Origin: DT-110 sp964342305
Lineage (GTDB): Bacteria > Bacteroidota > Bacteroidia > Chitinophagales > Saprospiraceae
Direction of reading: 5' to 3'
Length of the DNA stretch: 23,805 nt
Assembly (NCBI GenBank): GCA_964342305.1
Contig: CAYFGK010000115.1
Span: 1-23,805 of the forward strand
Part shown: piece by piece, positions 15,642-22,721 of the stretch
How positions within the stretch are numbered: position 1 is the first letter of the stretch
Layout: the number at the start of each line of letters is the position of its first letter
The notes under the pieces: model-generated
Seen by the model: the letters and a program-made list of their open reading frames with translations, nothing else
Told to the model about the DNA's origin: nothing
The model's database searches: none
Position numbers and translations under genes: made by a program

Positions 15642-16208
15642 TTAGGTAGCCAGTGCTATCCTTATGTTTCGCTTGCCGTTCTGAATATTGCTCTTGACCT
15701 TATTCAGGGACAGGCCGGTTAATTTGGCTATTTCCTTATAGCTGTGTCCGTCCAGGTAAAAAAGGGAAATACATTCCTTTTGATCGGGTTTTAATTCCTG
15801 GATGGCTTTTTTCAAATTTCGGAGTAATTCCTCATCCTGTTGTTGTTGCTGCAGATTATTGTTTTCCCGGAGAAAGGCCGCCCAAGGGCCGTCGGGTGTC
15901 TCCATTTTTTGTTGTTGCTTGCGCTCCCGGATAAGCTTCAGGCAGTAGTTGCGTACGAGGGTATACAGCCATCCCTCAAATTGTTGGATCTCGTGTCGCA
16001 ATAGCTCCCGGCGCAACACCACGTAAATATCCATGGCGGCATCCTTACAATCTTCTTCCCGATCCAGGATGTTGGCACAAATTCCGAGAATTCGGTGGAG
16101 GTGTTTTTTGAAGAGCACATCAAATGCGCACTGGTCGCCCTCTTGATAAGCTGCGATCAACCGTCCATCTGCTGTTTGTGCTGTCCATTTGTTATTTCCC
16201 CCACGCAT
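15642..16208 (-). CDS. ECF-family RNA polymerase sigma factor (second)
   Basis: The 188-residue protein has region 2 (FDVLFKKHLHRILGICANIL, REEDCKDAAMDIYVVL, FEGWLYTLVRNYCLKLIRER) and region 4 (LKPDQKECISLFYLDGHSYK, GLSLNKVKSNIQNGKRNI). Between them is a glutamine-rich linker (QQQQQ). It is a distant paralogue of the factor at 4112-4675. The frame can be extended to a GTG at 16253, but the added residues are not part of the family, and the ATG at 16208 is preferred. No full TAnnTTTG box is seen close upstream; TATCTTTA (minus strand, 16292-16299) is a one-mismatch candidate. It is followed after 8 nt by the membrane TPR gene. Confidence 0.9.
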   Translation of the reverse strand: MRGGNNKWTAQTADGRLIAAYQEGDQCAFDVLFKKHLHRILGICANILDREEDCKDAAMDIYVVLRRELLRHEIQQFEGWLYTLVRNYCLKLIRERKQQQKMETPDGPWAAFLRENNNLQQQQQDEELLRNLKKAIQELKPDQKECISLFYLDGHSYKEIAKLTGLSLNKVKSNIQNGKRNIRIALAT

Positions 16209-16398
16209 AAAGAAAGAATATGCCGACCCGATGTAAACCGGTCGAAGATCCACAGTAATCTAAAAAGTAATTATTGTCGCAGAGGGTATACTAAAGATAC
16301 TAAAAAAACGGGAGGTTGGGCACAGGCTTTTTGTTAAGGGAGGATTAACCTGCGTTTGGGCACCGACTTATCCGTAAAGTGATAATAATAACCTTCCG

Positions 16399-16471
16399 GT
16401 ATAGAGTAGTAGGTATAAGGTATAGGGATTAATGCGCGTCCTGCTACCTAATACTCCATTCTCATTACCCG
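16399..16471. repeat. Heptad-based hairpin downstream of the GT39 gene
   Basis: The left side is a heptad series (GTATAGA, GTAGTAG, GTATAAG, GTATAGG) and the right side has the same period (CTACCTA, ATACTCC, ATTCTCA). The arms 16404-16420 and 16440-16456 are inverted, with 14 of 17 pairs and a 19-nt loop. It lies about 75-145 nt past the glycosyltransferase stop on the minus strand and may terminate or stabilise that transcript. It shares words (GGTATAAGG, GGTATAGGG) with the hairpin at 18269-18329, at the other end of the same gene. The remainder of 16209-16544 shows no gene. Confidence 0.65.
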
Positions 16472-16544
16472 GTGAGGTCGTGCCATTCAGCTACAACACA
16501 GCCTTGTAACCGCACTCTGCTATGACCAATGCCAAAACGGTCGA

Positions 16545-18212
16545 TTACCGGTCCGCTCCGGGAGGTGGACGATGGAAGAACACAAAGCCGTTTTTCCGTC
16601 CTATTTCCACCAGTTCCGGGTATTCATCGAGTTGACCGGCTTTGTGGACCTTGGATACCACGTACACATCGCGGTCGACGGGGCCCGTCAAGAGCCACTC
16701 TTTATCGTAACTTTGCTCGTTCGTAACCGGTGGTTTGCGGCTGTAGAACAGGTGCGCATACGATTTAAAAGCGTGCGTGATGATATAGCACGACTCGCCC
16801 TGCCGCTCTTCGTAAAACTCAATAGCAGCTCTTTGGGAATACCCTTCAATGCGTTTGATGAAGAACACGAGGGTCAGGAACACGAACAGCCCCGTACCAA
16901 AGTACAGGGTGAGGAATCCCTCCCAACGGCGTTCCCGTTGGTGGTGTCGTATGAACAGGAAAATAACGATAGCCAGTACAATGGCTGGCAGCGCCTCCCA
17001 TCCGCTCCAGCGTACGGCAGCCTCCAGGTTCGCTTGCGCAAAAGGGTCATCGAAGAGGGTGGCCAGCTTTTCTGCCTGCCTTCCGGCAAAAGGCAAAGCA
17101 GCGATCAGCAACATAAATAAGCCGCCAATACTCCACAAGCCGGCGCGCATGGCCCGGTTGAGTGGAATGCGCTTGTCCAGCAGTCGCCGGGCTGTTTGCG
17201 CGGCCAGAAAAGTGAGTGGGAAATAGGCCAGTGAGCTGTAGTGGACGATCTTGGACTGTACAATGGAGAACAGGACCACCACCACGCCCATCAGGTAGAT
17301 CATCCAGCGTCGGAAGTCCTTTTGGTGATCCGCATCTGCCGGGTCACTATTCCATAAACCCCGGATCGCAAAGATCGAGGCCGGGAAACAGCCGATCAGC
17401 AATACGACAAAATGGTAGCCCGGAAAACCTTTGTGGCCGGCCACCGAAGAGCTGAACAACTCGGCCTGGTACCGGATGAATTGCTCCATAAACCAGGTGC
17501 CATTGCGCAGGGTCTCGATACCGAACCACGCTCCGGTCACGATCAGGGCCGAGAGGGTGAAACCGAGGAATTCCGGAACGGATACGTAGAAGCGGAAGCG
17601 TTGGTAGACCCAGTACACGCCAAAGGTCAGTGCGGCCAGCAGAAAGGCGACCGGTCCCTTGGTCAGGATCCCAAGGCCAATGATCACCCCACCCCAAAAC
17701 AAATAGAGGTACGGGTGCCGCTGCAACTCCAGCGAGCTGCCGTTTTTACGCCAGTGAAATAATATGAACAGGTAGATACCCCCGAAAATAAAGAGGTTGA
17801 ACCAGGGATCGATGATCCCTGATTTGAAGTACAGGAAAGGCAAAACAGTACCGAAGTAGGTGATAGCCCAGATCAACCCGAACCGATGATCGTACAATCG
17901 CCGCCCCATCCGGTATAGGATGACCAGCGTCAGGATACCACACACCGCATTGGGGAACCGTGCGGCATATTCGCCCACACCGAACAGCTTCATGGCAAGC
18001 ACCTGCATCCAGATGAATAGGGGCGGTTTTTCCCAGAAGGGCTGATAGTTGATGTACGGACGGAAGTACTCGTCCAGCACGATCATTTCCCGGGCAATTT
18101 CGGCAAAGTTTATCTCGTCCCAGTCAAAGAGATGTACGCCACCCAGAAAAGGCAGGTAAAAAAAGGCACCCAGCAGCGCCAGTGCCCAGGATGTTCTAGT
18201 TGCTTGTGACAT
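16545..18212 (-). CDS. GT39-type (ArnT/PMT-like) membrane glycosyltransferase
   Basis: The 555-residue protein is a multi-pass membrane enzyme with roughly ten or more hydrophobic helices in the first 430 residues and a soluble C-terminal tail of about 100. The first loop contains LFDWDEINFAEIAREM (D30, D32 and E33 region), the acidic motif of the ArnT/PMT-like superfamily, followed by FWEKPPLFIW (59-68), also conserved. These enzymes move a sugar from a polyprenyl-phosphate donor to lipid A, protein or glycan on the outer face of the inner membrane; the acceptor cannot be told here. The ATG at 18212 is supported by a consensus -7 box just upstream. It is transcribed separately from the rluA-type gene, with a hairpin between them. 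Confidence 0.9.
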   Translation of the reverse strand: MSQATRTSWALALLGAFFYLPFLGGVHLFDWDEINFAEIAREMIVLDEYFRPYINYQPFWEKPPLFIWMQVLAMKLFGVGEYAARFPNAVCGILTLVILYRMGRRLYDHRFGLIWAITYFGTVLPFLYFKSGIIDPWFNLFIFGGIYLFILFHWRKNGSSLELQRHPYLYLFWGGVIIGLGILTKGPVAFLLAALTFGVYWVYQRFRFYVSVPEFLGFTLSALIVTGAWFGIETLRNGTWFMEQFIRYQAELFSSSVAGHKGFPGYHFVVLLIGCFPASIFAIRGLWNSDPADADHQKDFRRWMIYLMGVVVVLFSIVQSKIVHYSSLAYFPLTFLAAQTARRLLDKRIPLNRAMRAGLWSIGGLFMLLIAALPFAGRQAEKLATLFDDPFAQANLEAAVRWSGWEALPAIVLAIVIFLFIRHHQRERRWEGFLTLYFGTGLFVFLTLVFFIKRIEGYSQRAAIEFYEERQGESCYIITHAFKSYAHLFYSRKPPVTNEQSYDKEWLLTGPVDRDVYVVSKVHKAGQLDEYPELVEIGRKNGFVFFHRPPPGADR

Positions 18213-18217
18213 GGCCG

Positions 18218-18225
18218 CAAAAATA
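18218..18225 (-). promoter_or_regulatory. -7 box for the GT39 gene, nearly leaderless
   Basis: On the minus strand TATTTTTG matches TAnnTTTG exactly and ends only 5 nt before the ATG at 18212. An upstream ATTG (18249-18252, minus strand) lies 23 nt away, slightly wide for a -33 element. Transcription would begin at or within a few bases of the start codon. Confidence 0.55.
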
Positions 18226-18268
18226 CGTCAAGTATAGATTCCTGATGTCAATACCACACGTTTTATTT

Positions 18269-18329
18269 GGTATTTGGTACTGGGTATAGGGTATAAGGAC
18301 TTTATGCTTTATACCCAATACCCAATACC
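18269..18329 (-). terminator. Heptad-based hairpin abutting the pseudouridine synthase stop
   Basis: The arms 18269-18288 and 18310-18329 are inverted with 18 of 20 pairs and a 21-nt loop. The left arm is built of heptads (GGTATTT, GGTACTG, GGTATAG, GGTATAA) and the right arm of CCCAATA heptads. On the minus strand the hairpin starts immediately after the TGA stop of the rluA-type gene (18330-18332), with no spacer. The tail after the stem is A-rich rather than T-rich, so it may be a 3'-end protecting structure rather than a classical intrinsic terminator. Confidence 0.65.
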
Positions 18330-19055
18330 TCACAACCCCCATTTATCGAGTTGCTTCAACACGGCGCCAAAGTCCTTGGGGTAGGGGGCTTCGAAAGTTA
18401 CTGGCTCATCACTGACGGGATGGGCGATGGTCAATTGGGCGGCGTGGAGGGTCAGGCGGTCCATTAAAGGCCTTTCTTCCTGGCGTCGATTGGGTTGGTA
18501 GCGGCGGGTCTTAACGCTCGACAAATAGAAGGCTTCCTGCTTACCGTACCGGGGATCGACCAGGAGCGGACAGCCAATTTCTGCCAGATGAACGCGGATC
18601 TGGTGGGTGCGACCGGTTTCCAACTGGAGCGATAATAGAGCGTGGTTCCGGTACCGTTTCAGTACTTCGTAATGAGTGACCGACGGTTTCCCCTTGGAGT
18701 GAACGATCATGAGACCGGGCTTACCGGGATGGGCCGCCAGGGGGCGGTCAATGGTCCCCGCATCTGCCGGCGGGAATCCATCGGTGATGGCGTGATAAAT
18801 CTTGCGGGCCGTACGGTTCTCAAATTGCATGGATAAAGATCGGTGAGCCTCGGGCGTACGGGCAAAACATAATACACCGCTGGTACCTTTATCGAGGCGG
18901 TGCACGGTAAAGACCGTATCGTAGCGCTCTTCCATCCATCTTTGCAGGTTGGGCAAATCGGGTTTAAAACGATCCGGGATACTCAGCATGCCGGCCGGTT
19001 TATAGACAGCGATCAGGGATTCGTCCTCGAACAGAATATCTACGGTAGATTTCAT
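18330..19055 (-). CDS. RluA-family pseudouridine synthase
   Basis: The 241-residue protein converts specific uridines in rRNA or tRNA to pseudouridine. The catalytic motif is VHRLDKGTSGVLCFART, with the nucleophilic aspartate at D55. Other family stretches are AVYKPAGMLSIPDR near the N-terminus and LQLETGRTHQIRVHLAEIGCPLLVDPRYG in the C-terminal half. No S4 RNA-binding domain precedes the catalytic domain, so it is a short RluA/RluC-like form rather than RluD; the target site cannot be assigned. The ATG lies 6 nt after the stop of the RibF-glycosyltransferase gene, so it is almost certainly in that operon. Its stop is directly followed by a hairpin. Confidence 0.93.
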   Translation of the reverse strand: MKSTVDILFEDESLIAVYKPAGMLSIPDRFKPDLPNLQRWMEERYDTVFTVHRLDKGTSGVLCFARTPEAHRSLSMQFENRTARKIYHAITDGFPPADAGTIDRPLAAHPGKPGLMIVHSKGKPSVTHYEVLKRYRNHALLSLQLETGRTHQIRVHLAEIGCPLLVDPRYGKQEAFYLSSVKTRRYQPNRRQEERPLMDRLTLHAAQLTIAHPVSDEPVTFEAPYPKDFGAVLKQLDKWGL

Positions 19056-19061
19056 GATGGG

Positions 19062-21056
19062 CTATAGTTGATTGAACCGACGAATGCCCCGCAAATAAAA
19101 TTGCCAGACGATGCTGCGGGGATACTGGGCCGTCAGGTTGGGGGTGTCACTAATGCTGCATTGGTCGATCCACTCCTGGCACTGCCGGCGTTTCCGCCAG
19201 GTGTGGCGTACTTTGGGCAGGAAGGCCCAGTGAGCACGGACGATAGACCGTATGTGGCTAAACTTCCCCTGGGCTAAAAACAGGGCACCCGCCAGAAAAT
19301 CCAGGGCAAAACGAAGTGGCAATAACCAAAAAAGCTTGGCTACCGGTTCGTTCTTGAGGATGGTGAACAGGGTATTCCGGAAGTTGAGGTAGGTCTTGCC
19401 GGGGGTATTGTACTGCAAGGTGCCCCCACCTACGTGGTATACCACTGAGCGTGGCCGCACCATGATCTTGTAGCCGGCGCGCTTCAACCGCCAGCACAGG
19501 TCAATCTCCTCGGCGTGCGCAAAATAGTCGGCGTCAAAACCGCCGATCTGCTTAAACAGGCGCGACCGGATGCACAGGGCAGCCCCGGTGGCCCAAAAGA
19601 TCTCCTGGGTGCTGTCGTATTGGCCGGTATCCGCTTCAGTTACCGAGAAAATGCGTCCGCGGCAGAATGGGTAGCCCAGTACATCGAGCCACCCACCGGC
19701 GGCACCGGCGTACTCAAAATGGTCTTTCTGGTGGTAGGAGCGGATCTTGGGCTGACAAGCCCCAATGGTCGGGTCGCGCTCCATAAGTTCAACCATAGGT
19801 TCGATCCAGTCGGGAGTCACTTCCACGTCGGAATTTAACAATACGGTGTAGTCGCCTCCGACTTTCTCGAGCGCCAGGTTATAACCCTTGGCGAAACCGT
19901 GGTTGCCGCCCAGGTCGATGCGGCGGATATCGGGATAGGCTGCCGCCAGGAATTGCAGGGAACCGTCGTTGCTGCCATTGTCCGCCACGATCAGGTTGCA
20001 GGGGGCGTAGGTCGTTTCCCGCAGCACCGGAATGAACTTTTCGAGCCACTGCCGACCATTGTAGTTGAGAATGACCACGTTTACGGTTGGTTGGGTACCG
20101 GTTGGTTCTTCCTTTTGCGGATGGAGGTTCTGAAGCACCTGGAGCGCTGATTCCCGGTCGCGCTCCAGTTGCTCCCGCAAGGCGTCCAGGCCCTTGAATT
20201 CGCTGTCGGACCGGATAAAGCCTACCAACTCCAGTTTTAGTTTGTCACCGTATATCTCCTGGTCGAATTGGAAAATATTGACCTCAATGGTCCGGTTTTT
20301 ATACTCTTTAAGGGTTGGGCGATCTCCGATGTAGAGCATGCCGCCGTAGGATTTGTCGTGATGGTGCACCCTGACCGCGTATATACCGTTGGGGGGCACT
20401 AGTTTGTGGGGCTGACTGATCTCCAGGTTAGCGGTGGGGAAGCCGATCTTGTTCCCGATCTGTTGCCCGTGGACGACGGTGCCACTAAGGGTGAACGGGT
20501 GCCCCAGCAGGCGGGCGGCATCTTCCACCTGTCCGGCATCCAGTGCCTTGCGGATCTTGGTGGAGCTGATGGCGATATCTTCGATCTCGTGTTTTTTGAT
20601 CTCCACCACCTCAAATCCGGACTTTGAACCGTGTGCCTTCAGGTAGTTAATATCGCCCTGCCGACCGGCTCCGAAGCGGTGATCGTACCCAATGACGATC
20701 GTATGTGGTTGAAAGCGGTTTACCAGAAACTGCTGAATATATTCATCGGCCGATTGTTGAGAGAATTCGACGGTAAAAGGTACGACCACCACGTGGTCGA
20801 GACCGTAGCGATCGAGGAGTTGGATCTTCTCGTCGATGGTAGTGATGAGTTGTAAGGAATCATCTTTAGGATAAATGACCAGCCGTGGGTGGGGATGGAA
20901 GGTAATGAGGACGCTTTCCCCGTCGATATCGCGGGCCAGGCGATTCATTTTGCGAATGATCATCTGGTGTCCTTCGTGCACGCCATCGAAGGAACCGATG
21001 GTCACAACGGCATTGCGAAACGAGGGTAATTTGTTCAGGTCGTTGTGTACTTTCAT
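19062..21056 (-). CDS. ribF: RibF (riboflavin kinase/FAD synthetase) fused to a GT2 glycosyltransferase
   Basis: The 664-residue protein is a single uninterrupted frame with two unrelated parts. Residues 1-310 are a complete RibF: the FAD synthetase domain has GSFDGVHEGH (21-30), FHPHPR (53-58) and ISSTKIRKAL (163-172); the riboflavin kinase domain has GNKIGFPTANL (201-211), and the family's usual end is around LREQLERD. A hydrophilic linker of about 13 residues follows. Residues 324-664 are a family 2 glycosyltransferase: VNVVILNYNG, ADNGSNDGS, HGFAKGYN, LLNSDVEVTPDW, EEIDLCWRLKRAGYK and a hydrophobic stretch at 575-597. No ATG lies near the junction that would restart the second part. The ATG at 21056 is chosen because a consensus promoter lies just upstream; an in-frame ATG at 21206 precedes that promoter. 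The fusion is probably real, but a sequencing error joining two genes must be excluded. Confidence 0.9.
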   Translation of the reverse strand: MKVHNDLNKLPSFRNAVVTIGSFDGVHEGHQMIIRKMNRLARDIDGESVLITFHPHPRLVIYPKDDSLQLITTIDEKIQLLDRYGLDHVVVVPFTVEFSQQSADEYIQQFLVNRFQPHTIVIGYDHRFGAGRQGDINYLKAHGSKSGFEVVEIKKHEIEDIAISSTKIRKALDAGQVEDAARLLGHPFTLSGTVVHGQQIGNKIGFPTANLEISQPHKLVPPNGIYAVRVHHHDKSYGGMLYIGDRPTLKEYKNRTIEVNIFQFDQEIYGDKLKLELVGFIRSDSEFKGLDALREQLERDRESALQVLQNLHPQKEEPTGTQPTVNVVILNYNGRQWLEKFIPVLRETTYAPCNLIVADNGSNDGSLQFLAAAYPDIRRIDLGGNHGFAKGYNLALEKVGGDYTVLLNSDVEVTPDWIEPMVELMERDPTIGACQPKIRSYHQKDHFEYAGAAGGWLDVLGYPFCRGRIFSVTEADTGQYDSTQEIFWATGAALCIRSRLFKQIGGFDADYFAHAEEIDLCWRLKRAGYKIMVRPRSVVYHVGGGTLQYNTPGKTYLNFRNTLFTILKNEPVAKLFWLLPLRFALDFLAGALFLAQGKFSHIRSIVRAHWAFLPKVRHTWRKRRQCQEWIDQCSISDTPNLTAQYPRSIVWQFYLRGIRRFNQL

Positions 21057-21063
21057 GGCGGTG

Positions 21064-21097
21064 CAAATGTACGGAAAAGGGCAGAACACCCTACAAA
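21064..21097 (-). promoter_or_regulatory. Bacteroidota-type promoter for the ribF-GT2 / rluA operon
   Basis: On the minus strand TTTG (21097-21094) is followed after 22 nt by TACATTTG (21071-21064), an exact TAnnTTTG. The start codon ATG (21056) lies 7 nt after the box, implying a leader of only a few bases. It decides the start of the gene. Confidence 0.65.
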
Positions 21098-21193
21098 CTG
21101 GCGGAGGTTTGTGGGCGGGCTTTTTTTGCGAAAGCAAAACCAGAAGGAAGCCCCTTACCTGGTGGGAAAACTGTTTCTTCCGGCGAATTGTTG

Positions 21194-21224
21194 TAGCTTT
21201 GACCACTGCAAAAAGAAAGAAGGA
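21194..21224 (+). promoter_or_regulatory. -7 box and ribosome binding site of mrp
   Basis: TAGCTTTG (21194-21201) matches TAnnTTTG exactly. A good -33 TTTG is lacking; TTTC at 21174-21177 is the nearest candidate and is too close. AGAAGGA (21218-21224), 8 nt before the ATG at 21233, is one of the few clear Shine-Dalgarno-like sites in the window. Confidence 0.55.
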
Positions 21225-21232
21225 CGTTCAAT

Positions 21233-22324
21233 ATGGAGACCAGTATAATAGTTAAAGCCCTCGCCAAAGTTACCGATCCCAATACCGGCCAGGATTTGAT
21301 CACCGCCAACATGGTTCGCGACCTCGAAGTCGATCCACCCAATGTGCGGTTTACACTGGAATTACCCTCCCTGAACAGCGAGTATAAATCGAATCTGAAT
21401 TTTGCCTGCCAGGAGGCCATCCTGAACGAATACCCCGAGGCCAATGTGCACGTGCACATGATGGCCCAGGCCGATCAGGCCAAGCAGGGGCCTCCCCGTG
21501 CATTGCCGCACGTGAAGAATATTATCGCCGTTGCCTCCGGAAAAGGAGGCGTCGGTAAATCGACCGTAGCTACCAACCTGGCCCTGGGCCTGAAGGAGCT
21601 GGGAGCCAAAGTGGGGCTGATGGATGCCGACCTCTACGGACCATCCCTGCCCACTATGCTCGGCTTGCAGGGGCAGCGCCCGCAGGTGCAGGATATGTAC
21701 GGGCAGCCCAAGATCAAGCCGCTGGAAGCGCTGGATATGCCGGTGATGTCGATCGGCTTTATCATTGAGCCGGAGCAGGCCGTAGTACTCCGCGGACCCC
21801 GTCTGGCAGGCATCATCAAGCAATTTATCAACGACACCATCTGGCCGCCGCTGGATTATCTGGTGATCGATCTGCCACCGGGCACGGGCGACATTCAGCT
21901 CACACTGGTCCAGACCGTTCCCCTGACCGGAGCCGTGATGGTGACCACCCCGCAGGAGGTAGCCGTGGCTGATGCCGTAAAGGCGATGAATATGTTCCGC
22001 CTGCCCTCGGTAAACGTTCCGATCCTGGGGGTCGTGGAAAATATGTCGTGGTTCACCCCGGAGGAGTTACCCGACCATAAATACTATTTGTTCGGACAGG
22101 GCGGAGGTAAGAAGCTGGCCAAGATGGCCAATACGGTCGTGCTGGGTCAGGTGCCGCTGGTTCAGGGGATTCGCGAAGGGGGGGATGAAGGCAAGCCGGT
22201 GGTAGCCCGCGAAGAGCATCCCGGGAAAGAGCCTTTCCTGGAGGTGGCCCGAAATGCAGCTCGCCAGATCGCGGTGCGCAACGAGACCCTGGGGCCGACC
22301 CGGATCGTTTCCGTCAAAGAATAA
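21233..22324 (+). CDS. mrp: Mrp/ApbC-type ATP-binding Fe-S cluster carrier
   Basis: The 363-residue protein has an N-terminal MIP18/DUF59 domain (about 1-80; VKALAKVTDPNTGQDLI) and a P-loop NTPase of the deviant-Walker MinD/Mrp class (about 95-345). The ATP site reads VASGKGGVGKST (K104 and K109 are the signature and Walker lysines). DADLYGPSLPTMLG and LVIDLPPGTGDIQLT follow. It helps deliver Fe-S clusters to target proteins. The CxxC found between the Walker motifs and C-terminus in many Mrp proteins is missing: ENMSWFTPEELPDHKYYLFG has no cysteine. A NifU-domain gene lies downstream, which suits an Fe-S role. It is divergent from ribF, and both promoters lie in the 176-nt space. Confidence 0.93.
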   Translation: METSIIVKALAKVTDPNTGQDLITANMVRDLEVDPPNVRFTLELPSLNSEYKSNLNFACQEAILNEYPEANVHVHMMAQADQAKQGPPRALPHVKNIIAVASGKGGVGKSTVATNLALGLKELGAKVGLMDADLYGPSLPTMLGLQGQRPQVQDMYGQPKIKPLEALDMPVMSIGFIIEPEQAVVLRGPRLAGIIKQFINDTIWPPLDYLVIDLPPGTGDIQLTLVQTVPLTGAVMVTTPQEVAVADAVKAMNMFRLPSVNVPILGVVENMSWFTPEELPDHKYYLFGQGGGKKLAKMANTVVLGQVPLVQGIREGGDEGKPVVAREEHPGKEPFLEVARNAARQIAVRNETLGPTRIVSVKE

Positions 22325-22457
22325 ATGATTCAGTTAGAACTTTTTAGGTTCCTGATCTGGTTGATATAGTAGTCCGGTGCTGAAGAGATTTACGTGTATC
22401 ATTGCTTCCTTGCCGGTATTATTGCGTTATTTGTAGTAAACGTTCAAAACAAAAAAC

Positions 22458-22718
22458 ATGGCCGTAGCAGAGAAAGAAGCACTGATCCAACGCATTGATG
22501 CGGCCCTGGATGATGTGCGTCCCCACCTCAAGGTCGACGGAGGTAATGTGGAAATTGTCGATGTCACGGACGATAATATTGTCCGCATCAAATGGTTAGG
22601 TACCTGCGTGAATTGCAATATGTCGATGATGACCATGAAGGGCGGCATTGAGCAGTCGATCATGGGCAAAGTACCGGAAGTGGCCGGGGTAGAAGCCATT
22701 AACGGAATAGGCAAATAA
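22458..22718 (+). CDS. NifU C-terminal domain (Nfu-type) Fe-S scaffold
   Basis: The 86-residue protein is a stand-alone NifU-like domain. It has RPHLKVDGGNVEIVDV and the cluster-binding CVNC motif (C50, C53) within WLGTCVNCNMSMMTMKGGIE. Two such monomers usually hold one [4Fe-4S] cluster for transfer to client proteins. The length matches small Nfu proteins. The 133 nt between mrp and this gene contain two one-mismatch -7 boxes (TATCATTG at 22397-22404, TATTATTG at 22417-22424), so it may have its own promoter. Its stop lies 3 nt before the pyrF start, so the two form a transcription unit. Confidence 0.93.
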   Translation: MAVAEKEALIQRIDAALDDVRPHLKVDGGNVEIVDVTDDNIVRIKWLGTCVNCNMSMMTMKGGIEQSIMGKVPEVAGVEAINGIGK

Positions 22719-22721
22719 CGC

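Noticed and set aside
11970..16208. A true type III-E CRISPR (Craspase) locus
   Set aside because: TPR-CHAT and a sigma factor are present, but no gRAMP/Cas7-11, Cas1/Cas2, Csx30/Csx31 or repeat-spacer array is seen; only the logic is comparable.
21119..21139. Small hairpin TTTTGC-GAAA-GCAAAA between ribF and mrp
   Set aside because: It lies upstream of two divergent genes, not at a gene end; a 6-bp A/T-rich stem with a competing pairing is weak evidence for a terminator or riboswitch.
21057..21206. Upstream in-frame extension of ribF to an ATG at 21206
   Set aside because: A consensus promoter (21064-21097) lies inside the extension and conserved RibF sequence starts just after the ATG at 21056.
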